From positions 1 to 10,212 of the forward strand of contig JAURNZ010000007.1 of assembly GCA_030829925.1 (NCBI GenBank): 10,212 bases of DNA, in the 5' to 3' direction. The notes under the pieces are model-generated. The model was given only the letters and a program-made list of their open reading frames with translations. It was not told the origin of the DNA and ran no database searches. This document shows, in pieces, positions 1 through 7,563 of the stretch. The DNA comes from Gammaproteobacteria bacterium. GTDB taxonomy: Bacteria > Pseudomonadota > Gammaproteobacteria > Comchoanobacterales > Comchoanobacteraceae. The translations under genes and the position numbers were made by a program. The stretch's first letter is position 1; each line of letters starts with the position of its first letter.

Positions 1-16
1 GATAAGCTTTTTTCAT
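1..16 (-). CDS. Possible start of a gene downstream of icmB (partial)
   Basis: An ATG at 16-14 lies 10 nt after the icmB stop codon on the same strand and opens a frame that reads M-K-K-A-Y before the window ends. GTGAGTAAG directly precedes it and is a weak ribosome binding candidate. The lysine-rich start would suit a signal peptide, but five codons cannot identify a product. In Legionella the genes after icmB are tphA and icmF; nothing here shows that this is either one. The spacing and the hairpin around the start are the only support. Confidence 0.35.
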
Positions 17-50
17 CTTACTCACATCAAAATGCTACGTGAGTAAGGTG
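14..50 (-). promoter_or_regulatory. Hairpin over the icmB stop codon and the next start codon
   Basis: Bases 17-25 (CTTACTCAC) are the exact reverse complement of 39-47 (GTGAGTAAG), with a 13-nt loop. Beyond a C-A mismatch in the minus-strand RNA (48/16), two more pairs form (49-50 with 14-15). In the transcript the 5' arm is made of the last icmB codons, the loop holds the icmB stop codon, and the 3' arm is the sequence just before the candidate ATG at 16. This is the geometry of a translational-coupling hairpin. No U-run follows, so it does not look like a terminator. A 9-bp match can occur by chance in 10 kb; the placement is the argument. Confidence 0.45.
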
Positions 51-3000
51 AGGGTTTTCTTGATACTTTTCAATTATTTTTGATACCATTTTCTTAAGGG
101 TATCCTTCTGTTGTTGTTCATCAATAAAGCCTGTTTCTTCTTTACTTTCATTGAGAAGGCGTTCAATGGTTTTTTTAGCACTACCCGATGGGAATAGTTT
201 TGCGAGTATACGCCTAGCTTCTTTTGATCCTATGCGATCATAAAGCATGTTTCTAAGGGTTGTGTCTTCCACAGTGGTGCTGAATGCCCATAACTCAATG
301 GGCCCCAGGGTAAGCGTCAATAATTGGGTATTATTGCCTGTTTTAGTTGAGAATTGACATAATATGTTAGCGCCACTGGCACTTGGTCCACTAACATAGT
401 TTCTTAGTGCAGCAATGGCTGTTGCACTAAGGCCAAATACACCAGCTGTTTTTTGAATGGCTTGCTCTGGTCCAGAGTCCATTATAAATATAGAAGTTGC
501 AAATTCAACCATGGTTTGATCAAAGTCATCGATGGATTGTGATATTAAAGAAACCTGAACATTCCATTTACGTCCTTCACGCATGTCTACAATGATTTGA
601 TCGCGTACAGCTGCTGCTTTAGAAGTTCTATGAAATTCATCGTATACCAATCGTTTTTTATCTTCACGGATTTCTTTGGTTCGTGTTTCATGATAGAGGT
701 GATAAGATTCTGGTGCATGTTTAAGGTTTTCGATGTTAAGATAATAATCTTTTGCAGCAACATAACGTGCTAACATATACATCACAGCGGTTTGTCTATC
801 AGCTGCATCACCACCAGTCTTGGCAACCTCATCTAAATCTAATGATAGGATTTTGGCTCCAGAGATATCAAATTTTGTAGGCGAGGAAAGAATAGGGTAC
901 TCTCTAATCGCACTTGAAATCATTCTTGAGAATGCATCGACAAGAGACTCACCTGTATTGATAGTAATTTTTCCGTACAAATCGGTAACAACATTTGTTC
1001 TAGCAAGGGATGTTAAGTCAGACAAGATAGGGACGGCATAACGTTGTGCTTCGGCGGCACGGTGAGGTTTCCCTGCAAGAAATAAGGCGTCTGTGACCTC
1101 CCACCAGGTTGTTTTAGGGTCAAAAACGAAACCAATATCTTTTAGTTCAGCGTCAATGAGCTCAGATACACCTTCATTATAAATGTTAGGGTTGCCTTGG
1201 TCTGAATGTTGTTTATAAGCTTCATCAACAATCAATCCTGCCATTTCAGCAACACCTTCATATGTATGTTTTGCATTAACAGGCGTTGCAAGTAAACATA
1301 TGAAATTCACTAGGAATGATCTTTCCAGTGGCATAGGTGTTCTACAACCTAGCTGAGTATCAAATGGGTTGATGCCATACTCTTCCGTCATTTGAAGACG
1401 GTGGTATTGAATTTCATGCCTGCGATCATCTGGTAATGCATCTTGTAAGAGGCGAATGAGACCACTGCTGGATGGGCCAATATCAATTATGGAAATACGT
1501 GGTAACCTGGTTATCCCTGCGGATAGCACCAAAGCTAAATTTAGCGCATTAGATAAGACAGATTTACCAGATCCAGGTCTAGCATAAATCATATCAATCC
1601 ATACAGTTTGTGCAGACGAGCCTGGTTGATAGGGCCACAATTTTCCATCCATAGATCTAAATAATAAAGAACCGTACTTCCAAGGGGAGGCAGGTCTAAA
1701 TAAGGGTAGCATGTAAAGTGTATCAGATAGGGGAGCTACAGTTGCTGTTGCTGCACAATTAGTGCTTACAGCTAACATGCTTGATGCAACACCTTCAAAT
1801 GCATCGCCACATATTTCGGAAACATCACATGAGCCCCAGCCCTGAATAGCCCTTGATAACTGAGCAATTCGAACACGCAGTAAAGCTGGGTCATTTTCTG
1901 GTGCCCAAGTTGCTGCACAAACCCTAAGTCGTACTACAGCATCATCAGAGTTTAATTCAATGTAGTCTAATAAATTGACTGCTTTGTTAATGAGTCTATT
2001 TTGATTGGATGAGAAGGATAGTATAGAACTTAATACGCGTTTGACTTTTAAGCTTGAAATCCCGCCACTATCAATCATAAAGGACATTCTCCAAGGTATT
2101 TGGTGGTTCAATGTTCTTGAAAACAATTGTGCAAAAGTTTGAACTTCTCTTGGGAATAAATCAATAAAGACAGACGCCCATATTCGATCGCCAATTTGAC
2201 ATGTTTTTATATCTAGATTTTTTGCATCTCTTGGGAAAAGCTGCCTTGATAAAGATGGCCATAATAAGTCAGAAACATCTCCTCGAAATCGTCTTGCTAG
2301 TTTAACTTTGATTGGATCCCCAGGAAGAATTGGACGCCAATTTCTATCGGTGAAGCTTAAATCAATGGTATCTCTTATGGCTTTTACAGCTTCATGAACA
2401 GGTAGAATTTCGTTGCTAATTCCCGCATTTTCCAGAGAGGTTGATGTTGCTCTGACAAATGAGTTATGTGCGTCTCTTAAATCAGGTATGGCTGCCATAA
2501 TGTTTTGCGTGTATCTAAAATCAGGCACTTTGTCAGCACGAATAGCTTTTATTTTTTCACTATGAGCTCTTTTCTGATGCTCTTTTGTTAAGCTAAATGG
2601 ACGTGTCCATAAAGCGATATATGTTTTTTCCTCTGAGCAATAATGACTCAGATTTTCAATTCTTTCTTCCATTAAGTCATCAATTTCGAGGTTTATATTT
2701 TTTGCAGTTTCCATAGAGCCTACAAAGTTACTATGTATTAATGAGCGTATGTTATCTTTGTTATAGCCAAAGAATACTTGTATGGAGTAACCAGGCCGTG
2801 AAAGCATGCTGCTAAGTGCTGTTTGAATTCTTTGGTGTACTTCTTTAAACTCTTGCTTACCAAGTAAGGCAGAGTAACCATTGATTTCAATGATGGATAA
2901 TAATGACCCGTCATGATTAACAAGTGTTGTAGGGCTATCAGCTGTTTGAATCTCACAATAAGATTCAGCCGTCTGTTTACTTGAGTATGCCATCCAGGCA

Positions 3001-3089
3001 AGAAAAGTATCAAATCCGTCTAGTATTTCTGAGCTATAAATAAGTGCTATCGAAATAGCTATAACTAGAAGCAGTATGGTAAGAGTCAT
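27..3089 (-). CDS. icmB: Dot/Icm type IVB secretion ATPase IcmB (DotO)
   Basis: At 1020 residues this is close to Legionella IcmB/DotO (about 1,000), the VirB4-like cytoplasmic ATPase that energises assembly or substrate transfer in the Dot/Icm system. Residues 1-20 are hydrophobic and could touch the inner membrane. A Walker A motif, ARPGSGKS, lies at 503-510 and a Walker B motif, RLVYDEFH, at 813-820; the region after Walker B, ending SLISQSIDDFD, is typical of VirB4-type ATPases. The C-terminus (about 955-1020) is charged and probably helical. The ATG at 3089 is 3 nt after the icmJ stop, and a GAGGA ribosome site lies inside the last icmJ codons, so the start is well set and translation is probably coupled. 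Gene order icmD-icmJ-icmB matches Legionella and Coxiella. The assignment rests on the motifs, the length and this order. Confidence 0.93.
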   Translation of the reverse strand: MTLTILLLVIAISIALIYSSEILDGFDTFLAWMAYSSKQTAESYCEIQTADSPTTLVNHDGSLLSIIEINGYSALLGKQEFKEVHQRIQTALSSMLSRPGYSIQVFFGYNKDNIRSLIHSNFVGSMETAKNINLEIDDLMEERIENLSHYCSEEKTYIALWTRPFSLTKEHQKRAHSEKIKAIRADKVPDFRYTQNIMAAIPDLRDAHNSFVRATSTSLENAGISNEILPVHEAVKAIRDTIDLSFTDRNWRPILPGDPIKVKLARRFRGDVSDLLWPSLSRQLFPRDAKNLDIKTCQIGDRIWASVFIDLFPREVQTFAQLFSRTLNHQIPWRMSFMIDSGGISSLKVKRVLSSILSFSSNQNRLINKAVNLLDYIELNSDDAVVRLRVCAATWAPENDPALLRVRIAQLSRAIQGWGSCDVSEICGDAFEGVASSMLAVSTNCAATATVAPLSDTLYMLPLFRPASPWKYGSLLFRSMDGKLWPYQPGSSAQTVWIDMIYARPGSGKSVLSNALNLALVLSAGITRLPRISIIDIGPSSSGLIRLLQDALPDDRRHEIQYHRLQMTEEYGINPFDTQLGCRTPMPLERSFLVNFICLLATPVNAKHTYEGVAEMAGLIVDEAYKQHSDQGNPNIYNEGVSELIDAELKDIGFVFDPKTTWWEVTDALFLAGKPHRAAEAQRYAVPILSDLTSLARTNVVTDLYGKITINTGESLVDAFSRMISSAIREYPILSSPTKFDISGAKILSLDLDEVAKTGGDAADRQTAVMYMLARYVAAKDYYLNIENLKHAPESYHLYHETRTKEIREDKKRLVYDEFHRTSKAAAVRDQIIVDMREGRKWNVQVSLISQSIDDFDQTMVEFATSIFIMDSGPEQAIQKTAGVFGLSATAIAALRNYVSGPSASGANILCQFSTKTGNNTQLLTLTLGPIELWAFSTTVEDTTLRNMLYDRIGSKEARRILAKLFPSGSAKKTIERLLNESKEETGFIDEQQQKDTLKKMVSKIIEKYQENPHLTHVAF

Positions 3090-3092
3090 GGT

Positions 3093-3698
3093 TTAGTCCT
3101 CAATTTCAGTTTCTTCACTCCAAGCAATGATTTGATCCTTATATAATAATGGATCTGGTAAAAATCGTATGCTATTTTTTAGTGCCGATTTTAGTTTCTT
3201 CTGATCTTTTATCGGCGTATCAATCATGAGTCTTCCGAGTAAATCTGGCTTGCTAAATCCCTTGCCAATGTTTTTTTCAACATATTTGGCTCTCAACTTT
3301 AATGTGCTAAAAATATTATCACTGATAGACTGATAGGTCTCAGTTGTTTGTTTTGCACAAAATGCAATGTGGGTTAGCCCAATTAAGTCATTTTGAGAAA
3401 TTTCTGGAAGGTATATCATTAAGCCGCCACCAAAAGCAGATTTTCCAGTCATTTCTAAGAATTGGGCATGGCAACATAGGGGGCATGTTGTCACAAGATT
3501 GGTGGTTTTATTGTTATTGTAATTATGGTCCAAGTTAACAACTTCCATATGGCTTTTGGCAGTGAAGCCACAAAACTGACACTTATATTTGTCACGAGCT
3601 AAAATGGATTCTTTGATTTTTGAAAAACGCGGGTCGTTAGCTCTAATATTAAATAGTCGCCAGTTGTCTTCTTGAGCATGAATATGAAGGTCAAACAT
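3093..3698 (-). CDS. icmJ: Dot/Icm secretion system protein IcmJ (DotN)
   Basis: This 201-residue protein matches IcmJ/DotN in size and in its HNH-like zinc fold. DotN is known as a component of the type IV coupling complex with DotL, DotM, IcmS and IcmW at the inner membrane, where effectors are recruited. Two CxxC pairs (C40/C43 and C72/C75) are placed to bind one zinc ion, and LDHNYNNNKTTNL (56-68) between them is HNH-like. No signal peptide or membrane helix is visible, as expected for a cytoplasmic protein. Without context it could be mistaken for an HNH endonuclease; the position between icmD and icmB settles this. The ATG at 3698 has AGGA about 8 nt upstream, overlapping the icmD stop codon. 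The two genes are 10 nt apart. Confidence 0.92.
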   Translation of the reverse strand: MFDLHIHAQEDNWRLFNIRANDPRFSKIKESILARDKYKCQFCGFTAKSHMEVVNLDHNYNNNKTTNLVTTCPLCCHAQFLEMTGKSAFGGGLMIYLPEISQNDLIGLTHIAFCAKQTTETYQSISDNIFSTLKLRAKYVEKNIGKGFSKPDLLGRLMIDTPIKDQKKLKSALKNSIRFLPDPLLYKDQIIAWSEETEIED

Positions 3699-3708
3699 TG
3701 ATTGAGTC

Positions 3709-4128
3709 CTAATTGGGTTGGTCTAAGTTCTCACTACTAAAGTTAAATAAGTCAGTGCCATAAATACCAGCACTTGTCGCACCATCACCAAATATTGTGA
3801 AGCCTGTTTGACTGTAAAGTCCTGGTAGAAATATGAGCACAACAGAAATCCCAAATAATGCAAAGGCAGTACCTATTGGTATCTGTGTTGAGTTGTCTTT
3901 GTATTGCTTGAATTTGAAGACAGCGGATATAAACATTAATATCCCGCCAACATAAGCGCCACCGATTACAAGTTGAGTGAAAGGGCAGAAAATATTGATA
4001 AAGCACATTGCCATGTCGCCAATTGTAATAATGTCTTCCGACGAGCAAGATGAAGTTGCACCTGTGCACATTTCACTTGCAAATGCTGCATCTAAAAAGA
4101 ACGTTATAAAAATTAGCCAAACTTTCAT
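3709..4128 (-). CDS. icmD: Dot/Icm inner-membrane protein IcmD (DotP)
   Basis: This small 139-residue membrane protein fits IcmD/DotP (about 132 residues in Legionella). Residues 1-17 look like a signal peptide ending AFA before Ser18. Two hydrophobic segments follow, at about 52-72 and 84-103, with a short lysine-rich turn (FKFKQYK) between them. C21, C28, C42 and C48 lie in the region before the first segment. IcmD, IcmC and DotE/DotV are related two-helix proteins, so similarity alone could confuse them; the place directly before icmJ-icmB argues for IcmD. The start at 4128 has only a weak AAAG upstream. The dapD stop lies 49 nt upstream, and no icmC is present, unlike in Legionella. No clear promoter stands out in that 49-nt gap. 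Confidence 0.85.
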   Translation of the reverse strand: MKVWLIFITFFLDAAFASEMCTGATSSCSSEDIITIGDMAMCFINIFCPFTQLVIGGAYVGGILMFISAVFKFKQYKDNSTQIPIGTAFALFGISVVLIFLPGLYSQTGFTIFGDGATSAGIYGTDLFNFSSENLDQPN

Positions 4129-4177
4129 CTTTGATATACTAGCATATAACTTTGATTGAGTGCCAGAGTTTAAAAGA

Positions 4178-4930
4178 CTAAAATTGGTGTAAGATTTCGT
4201 TTATACCAGTTTTTTGTTTTGTTTCTAAAGTGACTTTTTTTACGATGATAGCGGCATTTAAATGGCAGTTGCCTGATGCTGAGGGTACGCTACCTGGCAC
4301 GACAACAGAGCCAGGGGGAATATGGTTAAGAAATTTATTTTCGTTCCTGTCATAAATTTTTGTGGATTGACCTATTTTAGTGCCCATGCCAATCACACTG
4401 CCTTCACCAATGATAATGCCTTCTGCAATTTCACATCGGGCGCCAATGAAACAATGGTCCTCAATGATTGTTGGGTTTGCTTGTAGTGGCTCTAAAACTC
4501 CTCCAATGCCTGTGCCGCCGCCGACATGAACATGGTTGCCAATTTGTGCACAGCTACCAATCGTGCATTGAGCATCAATCATGCTATTGCTGCCAACGTA
4601 GGCGCCTATATTGATGAAGCAGGGCATAAGAACTGTTTTGGGTGCGATGAATGCGCCATATCTAACTGTTGCTCCGGGAACGATGCGAATATTTAAAGCA
4701 TCAATGGCTTCTTTAGATGCATTAGAAAATTTTAAAGGGACTTTGTCGAAATATGTATTGGGAAATGCATTGGTATGCGTCATGGGCTGGATCTTAAAGT
4801 AGTCTAAAATGGCTTGTTTGGCTTCTTGGTCAACAACCCATAAATTATTTGTTTTGTTAGCTATTTTTCTCTTGCCGCAATTGATTGCTTCTAAAATTGA
4901 TAGTGTGTTTTTGATTTGTGTATCGTTCAT
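4178..4930 (-). CDS. dapD: Tetrahydrodipicolinate N-succinyltransferase DapD
   Basis: DapD transfers succinyl from succinyl-CoA to tetrahydrodipicolinate in the succinylase route to meso-diaminopimelate and lysine. It is a cytosolic left-handed beta-helix trimer. The hexapeptide-repeat core is clear: FDKVPLKF (61-68), NIGAYVGSNSMIDAQ (107-121, containing the probable catalytic Asp119), GSCAQIG (125-131), GGVLEPLQANPTIIED (143-158), CFIGAR (160-165) and IGQSTKIYDR (186-195). The end, KVTLETKQKTGINEIL, matches the family C-terminus. I chose the ATG at 4930, which gives 250 residues, short of the roughly 274 of E. coli DapD because the first N-terminal helix is missing. A TTG at 4966 would add 12 residues, but these do not resemble that helix. 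It lies 49 nt upstream of icmD on the same strand, so it may be co-transcribed with the secretion genes. Confidence 0.95.
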   Translation of the reverse strand: MNDTQIKNTLSILEAINCGKRKIANKTNNLWVVDQEAKQAILDYFKIQPMTHTNAFPNTYFDKVPLKFSNASKEAIDALNIRIVPGATVRYGAFIAPKTVLMPCFINIGAYVGSNSMIDAQCTIGSCAQIGNHVHVGGGTGIGGVLEPLQANPTIIEDHCFIGARCEIAEGIIIGEGSVIGMGTKIGQSTKIYDRNENKFLNHIPPGSVVVPGSVPSASGNCHLNAAIIVKKVTLETKQKTGINEILHQF

Positions 4931-4974
4931 GCTATAAAATTTATCATCTATGGTTCGTGATCGCAATTGATTTT

Positions 4975-4990
4975 AGTCAAGCGCTTGTCT
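4975..4990. promoter_or_regulatory. Dyad between dapD and the tRNA-Pro gene
   Basis: AGTCAAGCGCTTGTCT is palindromic except for one T/T pair (4977/4988). Its right end is the -35 box of the tRNA-Pro promoter (TTGTCT), and its left end read on the other strand is a -35-like TTGACT pointing toward dapD. The dapD-facing side has no good -10 box at 16-18 bp. A regulator bound here would cover the tRNA promoter. Dyads of this quality occur by chance a few times per 10 kb, so only the position is suggestive. Confidence 0.3.
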
Positions 4991-5012
4991 TTTTTATATC
5001 ATTTGTTATAAT
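4985..5012 (+). promoter_or_regulatory. Sigma-70 promoter of the tRNA-Pro/tRNA-Arg unit
   Basis: The -35 box is TTGTCT (4985-4990, 4 of 6 matches) and the -10 box is a perfect TATAAT (5007-5012), with a 16-bp spacer. Transcription would start near 5019, only a few bases before the tRNA-Pro 5' end at 5022, so the 5' leader is very short. The stretch between the -10 box and the tRNA is not GC-rich, so no typical stringent discriminator is seen. Confidence 0.75.
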
Positions 5013-5021
5013 CACTTCATT

Positions 5022-5095
5022 CGGGGTATAGCGCAGCCTGGTAGCGCGCCTGCTTTGGGAGCAGGATGTCGGGGGTTCAAATCCCTCTACCCCGA
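5022..5095 (+). tRNA. tRNA-Pro (anticodon TGG)
   Basis: The cloverleaf is complete. The acceptor strands CGGGGTA and TACCCCG pair fully, the D stem is GCGC/GCGC, and the anticodon stem CCTGC/GCAGG encloses the loop TTTGGGA with anticodon TGG. The T stem GGGGG/CCCTC has one G-T pair and the loop TTCAAAT. The discriminator is A, and CCA is not encoded. It reads proline codons, mainly CCA and CCG. The gene is the first of two tRNAs behind a strong promoter, and only 5 nt separate it from tRNA-Arg. Confidence 0.97.
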
Positions 5096-5100
5096 AAAGT

Positions 5101-5177
5101 GCGTCCGTAGCTCAGCTGGATAGAGCAACAGCCTTCTAAGCTGTGGGTCACAGGTTCGAATCCTGTCGGACGTGCCA
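5101..5177 (+). tRNA. tRNA-Arg (anticodon TCT)
   Basis: The acceptor strands GCGTCCG and CGGACGT pair with a terminal G-T. The D stem is GCTC/GAGC, and the anticodon stem ACAGC/GCTGT holds the loop CTTCTAA with anticodon TCT, which reads AGA and AGG. The T arm is ACAGG-TTCGAAT-CCTGT. The discriminator G is followed by an encoded CCA, unlike the other tRNAs in the window. The MurF-like gene on the other strand ends only 14 nt downstream, and I see no convincing terminator in between. Confidence 0.97.
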
Positions 5178-5191
5178 AATTTGATAGACTA

Positions 5192-6793
5192 TTAAATATT
5201 TGGTCTAGTTTCTAAAACATCAGGTAAATCATTGGCAATTAGAACTGTATCACTTTTTATTAAGTGCGTGCTCAGCCATTTTTGAGCGTCAGCGAAGCTA
5301 AATGCCTTTAATATGGTTTGTTTATCTTTTTTAATTAATTCCGCTGTTCTTACAAAAGTATCAATTCTTTGAGGGGCAACAATAATGAGTATATCGACAT
5401 GCAGCATGGCGTATTTTGCTATTTTTGCATGAACTTCATCGTGTTGGTCACCTAGCTCAATAATTCCGGGGGTTATCAATATTTTTCTACCTTTTTTGTG
5501 GTTGCCAAATTGACTTAATAAATCAATGGCCTGCTTAAAACCCTCTGGATTGGCATTGAATCCATCATTGATCCAGGTCACATGGTTGGTGTCTTGGCTA
5601 ACTTCCAGTCTTGCTGAAACTTGTTTTAGTGAATAAAGAGCGCTTTTGATTAGTTCCATGGAAGCGCCTAGTTTTCTAGCGATTGTAACGGCAAGGACGA
5701 TGTTGTCAGCTTGGTGTAAACCATAGATTGGGGCTTTGATTTCTGTGGTCGTGTCGTTTTCCTTGATATGGACTGTAATGCCTTCCACAGTTTGTTCTTT
5801 TTTAGTGCATGCTAAAGGCGTAATCATTAAGTTGGATTTTATATACTTCTTAAATGCATCTAATTTAGATAATTCTTTTGGAAAGCTGAATCCAATATGA
5901 TTTTTGTTTGCTTCAATCGCTGCTAATAGCTCAGATTTCCCTGTTGCAATGTTTTCCATAGAGCCAAAGCGTTCAAGGTGGCACGGGCCTATGGAGGTGA
6001 CTGCGCCAATGCTTGGGGGTGTTAGGGCGCATAACTTGGCGATAGAGCCCATATGGTATGCACCCATTTCAACAATAAAAAAATGATGGTTTTTTTGGAG
6101 TTTATTTTGGATGACATGACAGATGCCCATGGGGGTGTTTACGCTGCCAGGAGTGTATAAAGTTGGCTTATATTTACTTAAGATGTGACCGAGGATATGC
6201 TTCATGGATGTTTTTCCATATGATCCTGTAATTCCAATAATTATTGGGTCTAGCGTGCTTAGAGTTTCTTTCGCTAATTTTAAGTGCTTTCTTTGTATCA
6301 AGGTTTCAAGTGGTAGGGTTATTAAGTTTCCGATTGCCAAAGTAAACGGTGCGCTTTGGATGATTAAAATGAGTGTTGTTAGTTTGAGGTCGCTAGTAAT
6401 AATGATTGGGATATAAAGTAAAAGGCTGACGCTTAAAATTCTTAACGCACGATGCGTCATCACTAGACATTTTTTTGCATGGTTTAAAGGTGACTTTTGT
6501 GAGATTGATAGCAAAAGAATTGCTGAAAGAGCTATAAGTTTCTGGACGATGTTATTTGGGTCTGTGCCTATTAACCAACCAATGGTCATACAAATAAAAA
6601 TGGCAGTGGTCATGTATCTATCAAAAGCTCTGTTTCTAAAAAACCAGCTCATGAATCTGCTTGTGCTGTAGGTGTCCTGCTGTAGAATGTGAAGGTAGGT
6701 TAGTAGCCTTTTGAAAAAAACAAAGCTAACGATTGTTTTAAAAAAAACATTAAAGTTAAATATTGTGGCTAACAATGTAAAGCCCATATTCAT
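5192..6793 (-). CDS. Membrane-anchored MurF-like Mur ligase
   Basis: This 533-residue protein joins an N-terminal membrane region to a MurF-like ligase core. Hydrophobic segments lie at about 5-27, 61-76, 84-98, 117-133 and 138-160, in place of the soluble UDP-sugar-binding domain of ordinary MurF. The core has the ATP loop TGSYGKTS (189-196), VEMGAYHMG (241-249), the HLERFGS region (272-278), the lysine-containing TGKSE (284-288), a C-terminal-domain SARLEV (393-398) and INDGFNANPEGF (408-419), where MurF usually has DD before the aromatic-NANP motif. IELGD (445-449) resembles the MurF ELG segment. MurF adds D-Ala-D-Ala to UDP-MurNAc-tripeptide; the actual substrate here is unknown. Proteins of this shape are often labelled MurF automatically. 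The ATG at 6793 overlaps the upstream hydrolase stop as ATGA, with AAGGAA 8 nt before it. Confidence 0.8.
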   Translation of the reverse strand: MNMGFTLLATIFNFNVFFKTIVSFVFFKRLLTYLHILQQDTYSTSRFMSWFFRNRAFDRYMTTAIFICMTIGWLIGTDPNNIVQKLIALSAILLLSISQKSPLNHAKKCLVMTHRALRILSVSLLLYIPIIITSDLKLTTLILIIQSAPFTLAIGNLITLPLETLIQRKHLKLAKETLSTLDPIIIGITGSYGKTSMKHILGHILSKYKPTLYTPGSVNTPMGICHVIQNKLQKNHHFFIVEMGAYHMGSIAKLCALTPPSIGAVTSIGPCHLERFGSMENIATGKSELLAAIEANKNHIGFSFPKELSKLDAFKKYIKSNLMITPLACTKKEQTVEGITVHIKENDTTTEIKAPIYGLHQADNIVLAVTIARKLGASMELIKSALYSLKQVSARLEVSQDTNHVTWINDGFNANPEGFKQAIDLLSQFGNHKKGRKILITPGIIELGDQHDEVHAKIAKYAMLHVDILIIVAPQRIDTFVRTAELIKKDKQTILKAFSFADAQKWLSTHLIKSDTVLIANDLPDVLETRPNI

Positions 6794-7557
6794 GAGTGAA
6801 GTTCCTTAGTGTATTGAATTAAGTTGTAAATCAATTGATGTTGTCCATCGGTTAGAATAGTGAAGTGGTCGAAATGCTTGAGTACTTTGCTCGTAACTTC
6901 TTTACAGTGCATTTTAAAGTGTTTTTCTAATTCAGGAGGCGTTGCATCATCGTTTTCAGCAAACATGAGCTTGACAGGCATCTTAAGTGACTTAAGTGGG
7001 ATGCTAGAGTCTTCATTAACCCATTTAACAAATAGATTTCTCATTGTTCCAGCATTCAAATAATCCTTGCTAGCAAAAAAAGGGAGAATAAGTTTCTTTG
7101 GGATGCCAAATAGAATAAATGTTTTATACATTGTCTGCTTAAGTTTGCGAGGGATGCTTTGGATGCTTAAAGTTTTATTTCTATTAAATGGTGGGCAAAT
7201 CAGGAAAAGCGCTTTGATCTTTTCAGGATGTCGTTTGCCCATATGTGTGCCAATTCGACAGCCAAATGAATGGCCAATCCAAATGATGGGTTTGTCTATT
7301 TGTTTGATGAAGCTATCTACAATGTCTAGGTATGTATCAATATCAATTGTTGCGCTAGATGAGCAAGTATTGCCATGAGCTGGTAAATCAATTAAATATT
7401 GGTCACCCAAGTCTGTTACTTGCGATGCAATCGCTTGAAGATCCTCATGCGTTCGCATCCATCCATGTGCCCATACAAAAGCTATTTTTGAGGGTTTAGA
7501 CGCTTTGATTTGTTTGATGTTAATCAGTTTTTTTGATTTATCAGTATTTGATGTCAT
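6790..7557 (-). CDS. Alpha/beta hydrolase of unknown substrate
   Basis: A single-domain serine hydrolase of 255 residues. An HG motif for the oxyanion hole is at 31-32, the nucleophile elbow GHSFG is at 95-99 (Ser97), the acidic residue is probably Asp203 or Asp204 in AENDDATPP, and the catalytic His is probably His231 in HFDHF. The stretch between about 120 and 190 would form the lid. There is no signal peptide, so it should act in the cytosol. Its stop overlaps the MurF-like start by 4 nt (ATGA), so the two are almost certainly translated together, and the Ddl-like gene starts 133 bp away in the opposite direction. A role on the product of the two ligases, for example esterase, peptidase or proofreading, is inference from context only. 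No good ribosome site precedes the ATG. Confidence 0.85.
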   Translation of the reverse strand: MTSNTDKSKKLINIKQIKASKPSKIAFVWAHGWMRTHEDLQAIASQVTDLGDQYLIDLPAHGNTCSSSATIDIDTYLDIVDSFIKQIDKPIIWIGHSFGCRIGTHMGKRHPEKIKALFLICPPFNRNKTLSIQSIPRKLKQTMYKTFILFGIPKKLILPFFASKDYLNAGTMRNLFVKWVNEDSSIPLKSLKMPVKLMFAENDDATPPELEKHFKMHCKEVTSKVLKHFDHFTILTDGQHQLIYNLIQYTKELHS

Positions 7558-7563
7558 ATCCCA

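Noticed and set aside
3469..3600. HNH endonuclease reading of the zinc-motif protein
   Set aside because: The two CxxC pairs and the HNH-like stretch fit IcmJ/DotN, and the gene sits exactly between icmD and icmB.
5101..5177. tRNA-Arg as an attachment site of an integrated element
   Set aside because: No integrase is present and no repeat of the tRNA 3' end was found on the far side of the three-gene cassette.
5175..5207. Bidirectional terminator between tRNA-Arg and the MurF-like gene
   Set aside because: The inverted repeats (CCAAAT/ATTTGG and TAGAC/GTCTA) are only 5-6 bp with long AT-rich loops and no clear U-run.
7067..7378. A 103-codon plus-strand frame
   Set aside because: It lies entirely opposite the alpha/beta hydrolase, whose catalytic motifs are clear.
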